NCBI GenBank assembly: GCA_964057225.1
Contig: OZ059898.1
Coordinates: 6,386,001-6,450,000, forward strand
Direction of reading: 5' to 3'
Length of the DNA stretch: 64,000 nucleotides
From: Auanema rhodensis
Taxonomy: Eukaryota; Nematoda; Chromadorea; Rhabditida; Rhabditidae
The notes under the pieces were generated by a model. That model was not told where the DNA came from and did not search any database. It worked only from the letters and a program-made list of their open reading frames with translations. This document shows, piece by piece, positions 26,903-40,222 of the stretch. How positions within the stretch are numbered: position 1 is the first letter of the stretch; each line of letters opens with the position of its first letter. The translations under genes and the position numbers were made by a program.

Positions 26903-29900
26903 TTCGCATAGAGCGGTTGTTCTTAGTAGTTGTTCACTCATATTTCTGAAATTTATTTATTTTTCTTTTATAACTAATTTAACTTGATTATATCTATATA
27001 CCTAAAGATATAAGCAAATATAATTATTACAAAGATGTGCTCATTTTTTTTTCTTATCAGTAAGGTTATACCAATAGTAATAATGTCTGTAAGCAATATT
27101 TTGCTTTAACCTATTATCATATAGTATAATGATTTACTATTATAGTTAAGAAATAATTTATTCAATTATATATATTAATATATATATATATATCTTTATC
27201 CTTTTTATTATAATTTTGTAGATTTCGTTCGTTAAAGAATTCAAATAGTTTGAACTTTTGTTCAATGTTTCTTATGTTTAGTTTGATAACTTCTAATCAT
27301 TCGTTTAAACTATAACATAAAGACATTGCACTTATTTTCAGATTGAAATGAGCACTTTTTTTTTTGAATATTGATATTAATACTAATAATAATTTGTATT
27401 CTATTCAAGAATTATTTATCGAAACATCTTCCTGTTTTATTTCATAAAGGAAATGAAAAGACAAAGAAGAATGTATATAGAAGAAGCCAACGGATGATAA
27501 GATTGAAAGGTTTTTGAACTCTGACTATCTGATAATACTTCTGAAGTATTATATAATTTACAAATGAAATGGATAGATATCTTAATATTATGGAAGTAGC
27601 TCAATTCTATCAATTTATCTTCCATCATCGTTAAGGAAAGGAAAAAAAATGACAGAAGAGAGAAGAGAAACGACAGTCAGGTTCATGATTACTGAAGAGC
27701 AGGAGAGAACAGAGATATAAGGTTAATGAGTGATAAGAGATATTTTGGCTTGATCATAGTTCCATAAGTGCAAACTTGAAAGAACGTCATCGTTCTTTCT
27801 TGTGCATCTAATATGCTCATTTTCCATATTTCCATTACTTTATTGATTTTTGCAAAAAAATATTATTATTTTGGATATAAGTTAATGAAACTGATGACAT
27901 AGCTATTTGATGATGCTCATACATGTGAATTTCGATGAATTTCACTAGTTAAACGTTGTTTTTTTATGAATTTAGATGTATCTATTGAAATGGTAAACTA
28001 ATCGTTTTTACCATTATTTCTGATTTTACTACTATAACTTCTACCTCACCTTCTACTACTCTTCAATCTTAAATACGTATTATCTTTATTTGAATAACGA
28101 TCAGGTCAGACAGAAGAAAACGAGTTAAAAGGTATAAGATTCTCTTGAAATAGGTTGAAAGAGGACAACTGGTCGAAATCGTTTACTGTGTGTGTCTAAT
28201 CCTAAAAGAGGTTTTACCCTCAATACATTGCAATGAGAGAAGGGGGGAGGAAGCCAAGGTCGATTCTTTGAAAAGTTTCTTCATCATTTGAATTATTTTG
28301 TATCTCATAGTTTCTCAAAATTATAATTTATTTTTTCTTGTTTGTCATCTTTTGTTTAAAATTATAAAAATTCTCTTTGCGATTATGTGTATATTGCTCT
28401 CTTACATCGAAGGGCTTCATCATTTCGTTTGCGCTTATTACTGTCGCTTTCCTAACCTTAACTCAGTTCGTTATCAACGTTTTTGAAGTTAAGAGTTCCT
28501 CGTGTTTTTTCTGATAGCTCTTTTCTTGATATTTAATTCATTTTTCAGTTGTTCCCTTTTAGTTTTAATGATTCAAAAACTTTACTTATTACCGTAATCA
28601 TCAGTGTTAATATATAAATATATATTTATATTGAAATAAGTTGTACATACGTGATTGATGTTCGATTAATAAGAGATGAGTGATATATTCATCAGTTAAT
28701 TATTTTCTTTTTAACTATGCCTCATATCTTCTATATATATATTAGATTTATAAGTATAATCTTACTTCTAACAGTTGTATACTTAAAATCATATGAAGAA
28801 ATAAGTAAAAAAGAAACGTTAAGATGATAGAAAGATTGTAGATAATAGATACATAGTTGAAGAAGAAGTATTATAATAGTTATCGGAAGATACGAAAGAA
28901 AAAAAAGTTTATAAGAGGTGGATAGATATGTAATTGAATCTCTTGTATCAGCAGCAATCGAAAACCTCGTCTACATACAGGACTAAGGTTGACTTTCCAC
29001 CTCGGGGTCAGCTAGCTAACCTCTTACTAACTTTTGTAATTTAAACAAAAAAAGACAATGCTAAATCGGTCGCCCGTGTAAGAACTTTGCTTTTTTAAAA
29101 TTGTACCAAATTGCCAAAACATTCATTCAATATACAATGTTGGAATGAATGTCCTCTTCTTTTTTTTTAAAATCAATTCAATCGTTCAACTCCAAATGAA
29201 AAAATGAAATATCTTCATATGTTTATATCTTACTTGAAATATGATTAAAGGTTAATATATGATTGAAAAGATGTTGCATAATATTTTGATTGATTTCTTT
29301 AATTATATTTCAAATAATTGAAACAAATACGATAAACCTTTACTGGACCGGAAGTGAGCACACTAAAAAAACCAAAAAGAGACCGAAAGGAAGACATATT
29401 GATGCATTTTCTTAATGATGGTCCAATCTCATAACTTGTCCTTTCTCATCAAACTGTTTGAATAATTTGTTCTCTACGAAATAATTTTTCCTCATTACTT
29501 TGGGATCGTCCTTCTTATAACATCGGTAGACGTCTTGCATTTGTCTCTGTGTATGTTTGGTTTAAGGCCTTCAGTTAAGGGATTAGAGGAAGGTAAGATA
29601 GGAAAAACAGTATGAAATATGAGAGAACCAGTGAAACATAGGCAAAAAGTTACTTGAAATATCTTCCTTCTCGCTGACCGCCACTTGTTCATCTTAACCT
29701 CGAACTTTTCGCTCTTTGCAATCCCCTTCTTGTTTCTTTTTCTCTCTCTCTATCTCGCTCTCTCTTATTATATCTCTCTCTTTCTATCTTTCTATTTCTT
29801 TTCACCCCTCATTCTCTCTATGGATTTAAAATTGAAATAGAACCAGATTGTGACTTAGACGGTTACAACTCATCTTGGGTAGAAAGCTTTAACTTCTACC

Positions 29901-30891
29901 ATCTGGTTCTCATACTGATTGTCTTTTGAGACTCAATATAATGTTGTATGTATGTTAAGAAGAAGCAGAACTTCATCAAGTTAACGTCTTTTTCTCATTT
30001 TCGTTTTTGAAATTAGTATTGTTCATTTGAAAAGCATCTTCTCTATTTTCATTTAGCATTATTTATATTCAATATAAAGAATTAATATTAATTATTATAT
30101 AATATAGTTATATGTAAATTTATAATATTTACTATTCTCTTTTACTATATTACTAATCAATAAGTTCATTGTTTTTTTTTCTATCTTGTTGATTAGCAAA
30201 CTTATGTATATTCGAATCATGGATCATTCAAAAAAAAAAGAAAAAAATGAAAGTTGTTGAAGATTTTCTGAAAGAATACCTATCAATACGATCATCTATT
30301 CAAGTATTACTTTTATATATTTTTACTAAATGGCTAATACACATGATGACACATTGAGATTCTTTTGTTTTTTTCTTTTTCTTCTTTCTTTTTACTTTTA
30401 GTCTTTTTTAGATTTTTTTTTATAAAAATGAAAAATACTGAAAAAGGGAGCAACAACTTATCAGTATCATAGTTATAAAAATATATTTTAGCTATATTAA
30501 AACTTAATTATGTAATTCCTTTTTCAAATTTTTTATTATTATTCTAAGTTATGAAATAATATTATTTTCATCTTTTTAATTTTGACTGTAGGTACGTGTT
30601 CTATGAATGTGCTTTACTTTCCTTTTTATCTATTGGATTATTTCACCTGAAAAAAATGGTTTGCAATGAAAAAATGTCCAATCAACCCATAACTAGTCAG
30701 TAAAAGTCTCAAGTAGAAAGATTGTGTCTGAACACAAAAAAATAAAATAGTTTTACCACTTCTATCGTTTTCTATTGAACTCATTCGATTTCATAGTTTG
30801 AAGTTATTGAGTCTTCATATTTTTGCAAGAAATTCAACATTATTTTCGAGTATTTTACTAGATTTCTTACCTCTCTTTATCGTTCTTTTCC

Positions 30892-30930
30892 TTTCTCTCT
30901 CTTTCTCTCTCTCTCCCTCTCTCTCTCTCT
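30892..30930 (+). repeat. (CT)n tract
   Basis: Imperfect TCTCTCTC run, pyrimidines on the plus strand. Confidence 0.8.
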
Positions 30931-31538
30931 AATTCTCTAACTTTATCATGATTTTTGTATTTCTCGTACCTTCTTAGATATTTAGCGTGTTTAATGGCAA
31001 AAGTATTCAAAATATATTTTTATTTATCATTTAAAATGTATTATTTGTAAAAGATTACAAAAACTACTCATATTTTCTCTTCTTCACCTTTTCATTACTC
31101 ATTCTGACCTTTTCAATTTACCTAAATATTGCCTTCCGGTTTTCATCATCAGCATCATCATTTTACTCATGTCATCATCATACATCGCAAAGAAATTCTT
31201 CATTTAACATTTAAAAAAAAGTTCAAAAAAAAGCATTTTTCGTCTTAAATGTATATTCGTTGTATTCTAATATTTATTTTTTTAAATTTAAATAAGCTAT
31301 TTTATGATAAATGCTTTGCTTTTTTTTTATATTTCTATCTTTGTGAATACCAAAAAAAACCTGTTAAAATGACAAAGACATCAATTTCTATTTGAATCTT
31401 CAGTATATCGATATATCTCATATAATATGCACATTATTAATAGCTAATGATGTGATAAAAACACCTTATATAATCAATTTTCTGACTTTTTTTTTGATTT
31501 TCTACCACAACTCACCATAACCTCTCTCTTCATCATAT

Positions 31539-31540
<2 letters not shown>

Positions 31541-31574
<34 letters not shown>

Positions 31575-31600
31575 GACTTTCTCTCTCTCTCTATCCTTTC
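31541..31600 (+). repeat. (CT)n tract
   Basis: TCTCTC repeats broken once by ATGACTT. They underlie a spurious 91-codon open frame. Confidence 0.85.
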
Positions 31601-32276
31601 TTTCTCTTATTCGTTCTCTTTATGTCTATTACCCTTCATCAACTTGTGTGTCTATCCCACAGTTATTTTTGTTGGATCATATGTATACGCCATTCACAAT
31701 GAGAATTTGGTCATTTTTTTCATTCCGAAAAATCGTTCGCACTGTTCGGCTTTTTACAAAATGTTCGATGAGCCGTATTAGGTTCATGAAAGCCATAAGT
31801 TCTATTAGAATAATCTTCATATTGATGGGAGACAAAAAATATGAATGAAAAAGTTTTTTTTTTCTTTGGAGCTATGTCTTCTGATGTCCTTACCTGCTGC
31901 TACGATTACAGTCATCTTTCAAGTTTTATAAGCAACATACAAATCTAAAATGTTGTTATAAACTATATAAAACATCTTAAATTATATTAATTATTATAAA
32001 TTAATACAAATATATTATTAAAATTCATATATAATCAGAATTGATGTGATTATTTTCAAATCGTTATTCACAGTTATTGATTAATTCTTGGAAAATAATT
32101 CTTTTAGATATGAAATACTGAGGATTGATTTGAGATCATATCAATAAATTTTAGTTTTGATGCTATGTCCTTTTGAGCTAAACTGCTTTGTTTAAATGAC
32201 ATTCATAAGTAATAGGTGATAACCTGAATGTCCTTTTATCTCTTATCATACGTACAATTTGATTTTTCCTTCATTT

Positions 32277-32355
32277 TCTCTCTCTCTCTCTCTCTCTTTT
32301 TCTCTCTTTATTTCTCCTTCTCCCTCTCTCTCCCTCCCTCCCTCTCTCTCTCTTT
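32277..32355 (+). repeat. (CT)n / polypyrimidine tract
   Basis: About 80 bases of almost pure pyrimidine; explains two overlapping Ser/Leu/Phe-rich open frames here. Confidence 0.85.
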
Positions 32356-32493
32356 TTCTAAAATATGTTTTCTTAAAATTAGGCTCAGTTCAATTACGGA
32401 AATATGGGTTAAGAATCAATCAAGACAGTTCACAATTTCAAAATAATTAAAATTTTAAAAACAATCGAAGAAATCTATATCATTTCCAATTAT

Positions 32494-32527
<34 letters not shown>

Positions 32528-32533
32528 TATATA
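32494..32533. repeat. (AT)n tract
   Basis: TATATA repeats interrupted by one TGTA. Confidence 0.8.
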
Positions 32534-32943
32534 GAACTATTATTTATTGTATAAGAGATAATTCTCCATCCCCCCTCTAACAGTTTTTTTTTACAAAATT
32601 CACCATTTTAGTTCTTTTTTCCCTGATATGATACATAGCTAGATAGACCTTAGTATATCAACTACATATGTATGTATTTATATTTGTATACATGAGAATA
32701 CTCAAGCCTATATTATACAAGCTGACGAAATACCAAATATGGAAATTCGTACAGTGGCTATTCAACATGAATATAACTCGAGATTCCATTAAAATATTCT
32801 TTCGTTTCTCTTCATCTCTCTCTTTCTCTCTTTTCTAGCTAACATAGTGGTGATCCATGGAATTCACAGATCCCACATTTTTCTCTCTCTCTTATAGAAT
32901 TGAGCTCTCATAACTAAATATATATTAACAATTTACAATAGAA

Positions 32944-32945
<2 letters not shown>

Positions 32946-33003
<58 letters not shown>
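32946..33003 (+). repeat. Nearly perfect (CT)n tract
   Basis: About 58 bases of uninterrupted CT dinucleotides, the longest pure microsatellite in the window. Confidence 0.92.
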
Positions 33004-33007
<4 letters not shown>

Positions 33008-33422
33008 TTTTTATTATTTCTCTATATCGAAGCCTCTCTAGTTCTTTTTTCCATTTTGCAATTCAGTCAGTTATGTAAAAGAATAACCGAGGGAGTGCAC
33101 CTCATAAAGTATACTGTATGTTTCATATTCTTGAATATTCTTTTAAATAAATAAATATATTTCTATATAATTATATTTATATATTATAATATTATTTATA
33201 TTTTATAATTTTAATTTCTCACTATCTCATTCTTTTCAACAAAAAAAAAACATTGAATATGAATTCAATTAATTCATCAAACTCATGACTTATTTCATGT
33301 TCTTACCGTCTACGATAACTACAATATCCTGAACATCTGTTCTCATCAGAGGTATTTCCGACAGATTTTTAGATGAAACCAATTAACGTCGACCTTAAAC
33401 TTGTCTATTTGATTTGAAGCTG

Positions 33423-33457
33423 ACTGAAAGCTTTCTCAAATTGAGAAAGCTTTCAGT
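33423..33457. repeat. Perfect 17-bp inverted repeat with a 1-base centre
   Basis: ACTGAAAGCTTTCTCAA (33423-33439), one A, then its exact reverse complement (33441-33457). Allowing a one-base bulge the pairing extends a few more bases (CTGA / TCAG). No target duplication or element body was found. Confidence 0.9.
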
Positions 33458-36361
33458 TCAGTCGTAATTTGACCAATAAAAACATCAAACTTCTTTTCAA
33501 AAAAAAAATGTTTGATTGCTCATTCTAATCATTCAATATGCTTCAGGAAATTATGCATTTTCTTATTCTTGTTTCCAATGTTTTCAACTTACGTTTTGTC
33601 TTTATCCGATTTTTTCTGAAAATTTTAATTTTATATTCCTACTCTTATAAAACTTTACTGCCACTTACTGCTCTCGAACCATATTCAATTACTAATTTGA
33701 GAAGTAAAACACATTATCTATCAAGTAGTTTCCTTTCCTCTTCCATCTTTTCGCTTTTCCTGTCCTATCCTTACACCACATCTCTGAGTTCGTCGCTTCT
33801 CTTCCTCTCTCCATTTCTGCTTCAATCACTTACTCAATCACACCTCTTTAGTTTATTGTACTTTTCTTCGTATTTTCAAAAACTCTCCAGTTATTTCAAA
33901 AAAAAAATTTTTTTTTCAGATTTTCATCCAGTACCAGAATGCTAACTTTCTACTCATCTCTTTAGCCTAAAGCTGATTAGATCTCAATTAAATTACTCCA
34001 AAATCACATCATCCATGCTGATTGTAATTTTTTTTCAGCTTTCAGAAACCGTTTAAGGTCAAACAAAACTTATTTGTCCTCTTAGCATTTTTTTTTGTAA
34101 ATTCATCTCGCCTCACTGACATTTTCATGTCTACCAGATGAACTATTGAATGTTTTAAAAATACAAAAAAACGTACGAAACAGTTAGAAGAAATGAGAGA
34201 CAGAGTTACAAGAGAAAAAGAAGAAGAAATAGTGTATAAAGATTCTAGCATGCGATGAGGTCTACTATCTTCATATAAACATTACGCTCGACTCAAAAAT
34301 CTTCATCCCCTCTCCCTACAAATACCCATTTTGTTTTATTTTCTCTTCTAGATCTCTTATTTCGAAAAATTTAGTATTTAGCAAGTTAAATAACTTACAA
34401 AAATATATTTTTTCTTTTTCTTCTTCTTCTATAAATATTCTTAAAGTTCGTAGATTTATAGAGAACATGTATGTATATATGTGTTTGCAGACAGATTTGA
34501 AACAACAAATCCTAACTGCTGCTGTTGTGATTTTATTTTTTATTTTTCACCCCTATCCTTATGCAAATGTCTTTATTCTCAAGAAAGAAATGCCTAAACT
34601 CTCTATAATTCTAGAAGTATTTTCTTGTTTCAGTTTTTTTTTTCAAATCAAAATCAAGTTTTGTACCTGGCAGAGCCAACTTGCAATCGCTCCGGTTATC
34701 TAGTTAGTATCGACATCAGTCGGATATTCTTGAGCTTTAGCTTTTTTCAGAATAGAATTTCAAATCCTTTTTTTATCTGTTAGAACGTTTCTTTTGTCTT
34801 TTTTTCATTTCATTTCATATCAAACGTTAACTATTAAGTATTATTATTATCTTTTTTTATTTCTTATTCTAAATGTTCTACAACTGTTAAAGTACATGAA
34901 ATTGAAAGCTGAAAAACGTGTGTTTTCTTTTTCTTCAAACAGGTTTTAAGAACATCATATAACATATATCAAACAAAAATTAAATAAAAATATCACAAGT
35001 AAGAAATTTTTCTTCTTCTTCTTCTTCTTTCTGAGCAAAAAAATTTGATTAAAATATGGATAGACATACATGTGTATGTAGAAAGGAGAAACGAAAGCGG
35101 TAGAGAGAGATAACACAAGGGTAAGAGAAGACCTTTAGCGTCTATGGGTCGTCCGGACACATGTAACGGAAGTGCATAAAGTAAGTGGCACTTAGATACT
35201 TCGATATTTCGGTTCTATCTGGTTCCTTTTTAACTTATACTCTTATTCTCTTCGTTCTCTTATAATATTACTCAATCTCTATGTATATCCTTCCCCTCAT
35301 CTTCATGCCTTATATACTCTCTTTATCTTTTTCCGTTTTTCAATACATGAACGAACAGATGAGAGAAAGTGGTGAGGGTCGAACGGAAATATTACCAGTT
35401 GTTATAATAGGTCCTTCTAGGTAGACTTAAAAGGCAAAATGTCTTGTGTTAATCATTTTCAACATCAAATATTTAATTTATATTACGAGAGAAGAGGTTT
35501 ATCTTAATATGTATAAACTACTTATGTTTCTTATAATCTTTTGCATATTCTAAATGTTTATTTCAAATAGTTTCCTTACTTACATTTACCCTTATGAAAA
35601 GCTAGCTTCTCCTTTTTTTCTAGATGCTTCTTGTACTTGATTCAACATCTTCATTTCATTGATTAATCATAGTCATAAAAGCGTCTATGCTATACAGTCT
35701 TTGACTAGCTATAATCATGTATTTCAATCAATTCAGAATTATCAATAAGCAACGTTAGCAATCGTTTATAGAGCATTCTCTCTCTCTCTCTTTGAATATA
35801 ATCTTCTACAAGATAGTAACTAGCTTGTGCTTCATCATTCAAAACCTTCATCATCATCATCATCATCATTATCATCAGTATCAGCAACATTACTACTTAT
35901 CCCAATGTTATGTGTTTATTAGCTTATAAAGCTTCGGTACATATACATATATCTATACTTATCTATCTGTTATATCATTTCAAAAGGCGTTCATCACATC
36001 AAACAATCAGTTTTATTTTATCTTTATCTACTCTAATTCTCTTCAATTTCTTTTTTCTATCTTATATTCACGGTGCCCTGTGCCTATTACCAGTTACCGG
36101 CATTTTTGCGCTTTATCTATAACATATACCACATCTTTCCCGGTTTCTATAGCGAATAGTTCTTAAATAAGAATATACCCGGTTTTTCGACATAGACGAT
36201 GTGGATGGGTGGTTACTGGGTGATGTAACAGGGTTCTAAAGCATTCGAACTGAGATAGATATACGAGAATCCGATCAAAAGAGAGAGTAAGAGAAAGAGG
36301 AGCGGGCTTCTGTGAGAACGCTAACGACGACGAGTATCGTTCAAACTAAGAACCACCACAC

Positions 36362-36415
36362 ATGGCTATCAGCAGGCGTAGATCGAGAACCGACAAGCTA
36401 AGCACGTCAACACGG
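36362..36415 (+). CDS. Candidate first exon in a GC-rich island
   Basis: ATG followed by 18 open codons, MAISRRRSRTDKLSTSTR, ending at CACGG|GTATCG, a plausible donor. The surrounding island (36160-36460) is much richer in GC than its flanks. The peptide is basic and unrecognised. It might be the 5' exon of an undetected plus-strand gene, or chance. Confidence 0.22.
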
Positions 36416-38554
36416 GTATCGAAGGGGAGGGGGGAAAGAAGAGAACATTCAGAATTCCAATTCTAAACTTTACCATATTTGGCGTGTGTTTTATCTTATA
36501 TCTCACTACATTCAACTGATTTGTTTGCCCTTCTATTACACTAAATACTCACATATATGTATATGTTCTCTATTAAAATTATTCAAATTGTAATATTTGA
36601 AAAGAGAAAACATTTTAAATTTATTGATTTTTAAAAAATATTTTATAAAAAAAAGAAAAAAAACTTTTATTTTGAATAAGTTTATCTATATCTATCTATA
36701 CATAGTATGTACCATATGTAGATTCTCTTTAACATTATATAGAAAAACTATATTATAACTATATATAAAGTATTCATATATATTTATATATACTATACTA
36801 TACTATATATATCTATCTATCTATCTCTATCTATATATCCTTTTTTTTCTTTTTTTCAGTTCAAAATCATAGAATTATGATGAAGAATACTACTTGGAAA
36901 CATGGGTTATTGCTTATTCTATTCATTTCATTCAATTGTTACTACAGGATTTTCCAATTCGACCCACAAACTAACTAAAGCTTAGATATGAACCTCCGAT
37001 TTCTTAGAATAATTAATGTTCTTGTCGAGACCAAATTTTCTTTGAGTTAGTTCTGACTTCATTATATATTGTATAGAAAACAATGTGAATCACTGAGCCA
37101 CATGTAATAGATATAGGGGAAGCGATCTTCTATATTTTACGGTTGAGGTTAGATTCACCAAATATTCCATAATTTTATATTTTGTTCAATCTTTCTAATA
37201 GATTTGCAACATATTTTTATAAGTTTCTACATAGTATATTTAGAAAACTTTAAAACTTATTCAGTATATCTTACTCATTTCAAATAATATATAGATTATT
37301 AGATAGATTATATATCTTTTTTTACTTTTATAGTTAAAAAAATAATTTTTTATTATTATATAATTCAATTTATAGTAATACTTGTACTTTTATATACAAT
37401 TCTTCTTAATATCAACCATTTTATTAACAAACATTTTAAGAATTTTGTTTTTTAAATATAATTTTATAAACAAAATAATTCATTGAAGTTTGTAAAAATA
37501 AGAAAAAAAAATTTATTATAAAGTTACTAAGTTAGAAAGAAGTGGATGAAATTCAATTATCCCAAACATATAAAACTGGTTGAACATCCAAACACTATAT
37601 TTTCGAGAAAACAATGCTTTTCATAAGAACTAAGAAACTTTTTTTCGTTTCTAACAAATAAAAAAAAAAATATTTTATATATAACATCATCATCATTATT
37701 AATATTATTTTATCTTTTTTTCTAATATTTGAAAGTATTATATTTGATGTCTCACACATCAACACATCCATACATCCATACATGTTCATATCTTTGTAAT
37801 TTCTTAACTAACATCTTAACTATACTAAGAAAGTGAAAATTACTTTGATAGAGGGAGAAATAAAGAGAAGAAAGAAGAGAGAGAGACAGGTATGATTAAG
37901 AGCAGATTGGTGTGAAAACCTAAGATGATGAAAAGATTGTCAACAGAAGATTACTTCTCATATGATCCTATGGATAATCTTTTACTAAAGATACTCTCTT
38001 TAATAAGTGCATTACCTATATTACGTATGAAATTAAGTAAATTATAAAACAATAATATTCTAAATATATATATTAATCTTTACTAGATTTATTTATTTAT
38101 TTATTATACATTATCTATTCTCATAAAATTTCTGTATATGTTTATCCATATATCTATATGTAACTTCTCATATTCATTCATGATTGTATGTCCTTTGAGA
38201 GCTAGAACTTCATCCATCTTTGTCTTCGAACTTCAAGCTCCATAAATGTCCAATTTGTCATATTTCCAAGACATTTAAAGCCAATTTATCTTATTTTCAC
38301 AAGAAAACATATAGTATAAATTTACCTTTTTAAAAAAAATTTAATTTAAACTTTAAATTTACATAATTTACAAAGATTTTCTGTTTCTTAGCTTCAAGCT
38401 CTAGCATTTTGTTCAATGTGGCATGTCTCCTCTGTGTCTAGCCTTATATCTGCCTCAGCTTTCCTCCACAGATGTTCACACCATCACAACACTCTAGCCA
38501 TCTTTTTCTGCATGTCTAACACCCTCTCTAATATACATATATCTTACTTCTCCT

Positions 38555-38644
38555 ATGGTTCTACGCAACAAGCTTGAGAGCATGCTGCAAGCGTGGGGTT
38601 ACTGTAGCCTGACAATCATTTCCGTTGCTCTTTTTGTACTTTGA
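38555..38644 (+). CDS. Candidate 29-residue membrane peptide ORF
   Basis: Complete small frame: MVLRNKLESMLQAWGYCS, then a hydrophobic end and TGA. An amphipathic basic start followed by one membrane-like segment is suggestive, and base composition is richer in GC than its flanks. No homologue recognised and no splice context; could be chance. Confidence 0.2.
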   Translation: MVLRNKLESMLQAWGYCSLTIISVALFVL

Positions 38645-39205
38645 AACAAATTTTGCAAACCTTTTCAAAAAGTAAAAGAAATAAAATTATATTTAATCTT
38701 ATATCTCTTATATATTAACTATTTAAATGAATTTACTGTATATTAAAAGTTATAAAATGATATATAAACCTGTTTTTTCTGTATTTTCTTCAATAAAAGA
38801 TTATAATTATAATGATTGCTTCGTCGGTAAGCTCTAATCATCTAATAGCATTCTAACATTCTCTCCTTCTATATCTATTTGCTTATATTTCTTAGTAATA
38901 TTACCTTAATTCATATACAAATCATAGAGATCTAAGATCAAATCTTTGAACATACTTTTGATTTTTCTTTTATTATCTTTATCCTCTTATATATATATTT
39001 AAGTCAAGTAATTGATGTTTCATTTTTGATTATTACACCTTATTGATTTTCATTTTAAACAAATTTTTGGTTAATATCTTTTCTTTTTTTTTATTTATTT
39101 ATTTATAAATAATATTTATATTTAATAATAGATAAGAAACTTATATTACTATAATCAGAATAATATCCAAAATGTGATGATTTGAATGAAAAGTTATACT
39201 GAACA

Positions 39206-39227
39206 TCATCATCATCATCATCATCAG
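39206..39227. repeat. (ATC)n microsatellite
   Basis: Seven ATC units. A similar run lies at 35849-35868. Confidence 0.85.
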
Positions 39228-40089
39228 AAGGACAATATATTCACTCTAATTCTATGAGTTTTGTATCTCAGACAGAAATTTATCAAGGACACTTACTGAT
39301 TCCACCTTCTAGCTACTTTTTTTTTATATTGACATCACCGTTCATCTTCATTCTCTTGCTGTATATCTATCCTCAAACTTTTTTTTTGAGTTACGGTACG
39401 CAGTTATGAGGTCGAAATCATCGTCGCCTTCTTCTATGTCTGTTCTTTTATTAGATTGGATGTTGAACCATCCAACCGTATGCCCATCAAATTTTGTTGG
39501 TTACAATCATTCTCTCACTCTTATTAGTTGTTCCTTTTTTTTTCTTTATATCTCAAATATGAATCATTTGAATGAGATGTTTTTTTTCTTTCATTTTATT
39601 ATACGAATATTATGGTATTTGAGTGACTTTAACTATATTTTAACTATATAGATATCTACTAACTAATAAACTTCACCAATACTTTCATTAGAATTCTTAT
39701 AACCAACTTCTTGAACACAAAACCACGCCCAATTCTTGTTTTAACTCACTCTCCTTATCTTTTCAGTTGTTTCTCTTCATTTTTCAAAGTTTTTTTTTAA
39801 AACTGAATTAACTTTCAGATATTTCTCGTTTAACTTCTTCTTCGTCTTCTTCTCACTGTCCACTTCAAATCATCAGCTTTTCTCGTGCCGTGTTAGTATA
39901 AACACATTTTGGTAGTTTATATGTGGGTAAGCGGTTGCCACCATAACCACCCGTTCTCTCTGCTCATTCTCTTTCTCTCTCGTATTCTATATACATCTAC
40001 CACAATCTCTCCACAACGTGTGGTCCTAGCTCTACTTCGGTCCCGTACATACATACACTCATATAACTATCCAGACTTTTCTGTTCTAG

Positions 40090-40222
40090 CTGCTCCAACC
40101 CTACTTCCACCAGCACCACCACCACAAATACCAACCATCAGCCTAACCAAAGCATCAACCAGATGCCTCGATTACGTCCCCGAGACATAGACAAATTGAA
40201 ATTCAGTTATAAACTCAACTGA
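40090..40222 (+). CDS. Candidate terminal exon with downstream AATAAA
   Basis: A strong acceptor (CTTTTCTGTTCTAG) precedes an open frame with CSNPTSTSTTTTNTNHQPNQ then MPRLRPRDIDKLKFS and a TGA at 40220-40222. AATAAA follows at 40364-40369. Other frames of the same stretch are also open because it is ACC-rich, so phase is uncertain. If real, it ends a plus-strand gene whose earlier exons are scattered upstream. Confidence 0.27.

Noticed and set aside
29495-29692. 65-codon minus-strand frame with a basic start and hydrophobic segment
   Set aside because: Looks protein-like but has no splice signals, poly(A) signal or recognisable homology; kept only as part of a GC-richer island.
31573-31848. 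91-codon plus-strand open frame
   Set aside because: Its start is created by a (CT)n microsatellite; composition is Ser/Leu/Phe-rich with no splice or homology support.
32228-32450. Two overlapping 60-70 codon frames
   Set aside because: Both are translations of a polypyrimidine tract in different phases.
33538-33945. 135-codon plus-strand frame
   Set aside because: Low-complexity Ser/Leu/Phe/Tyr composition typical of T/C-rich DNA; no homology or splice signals.
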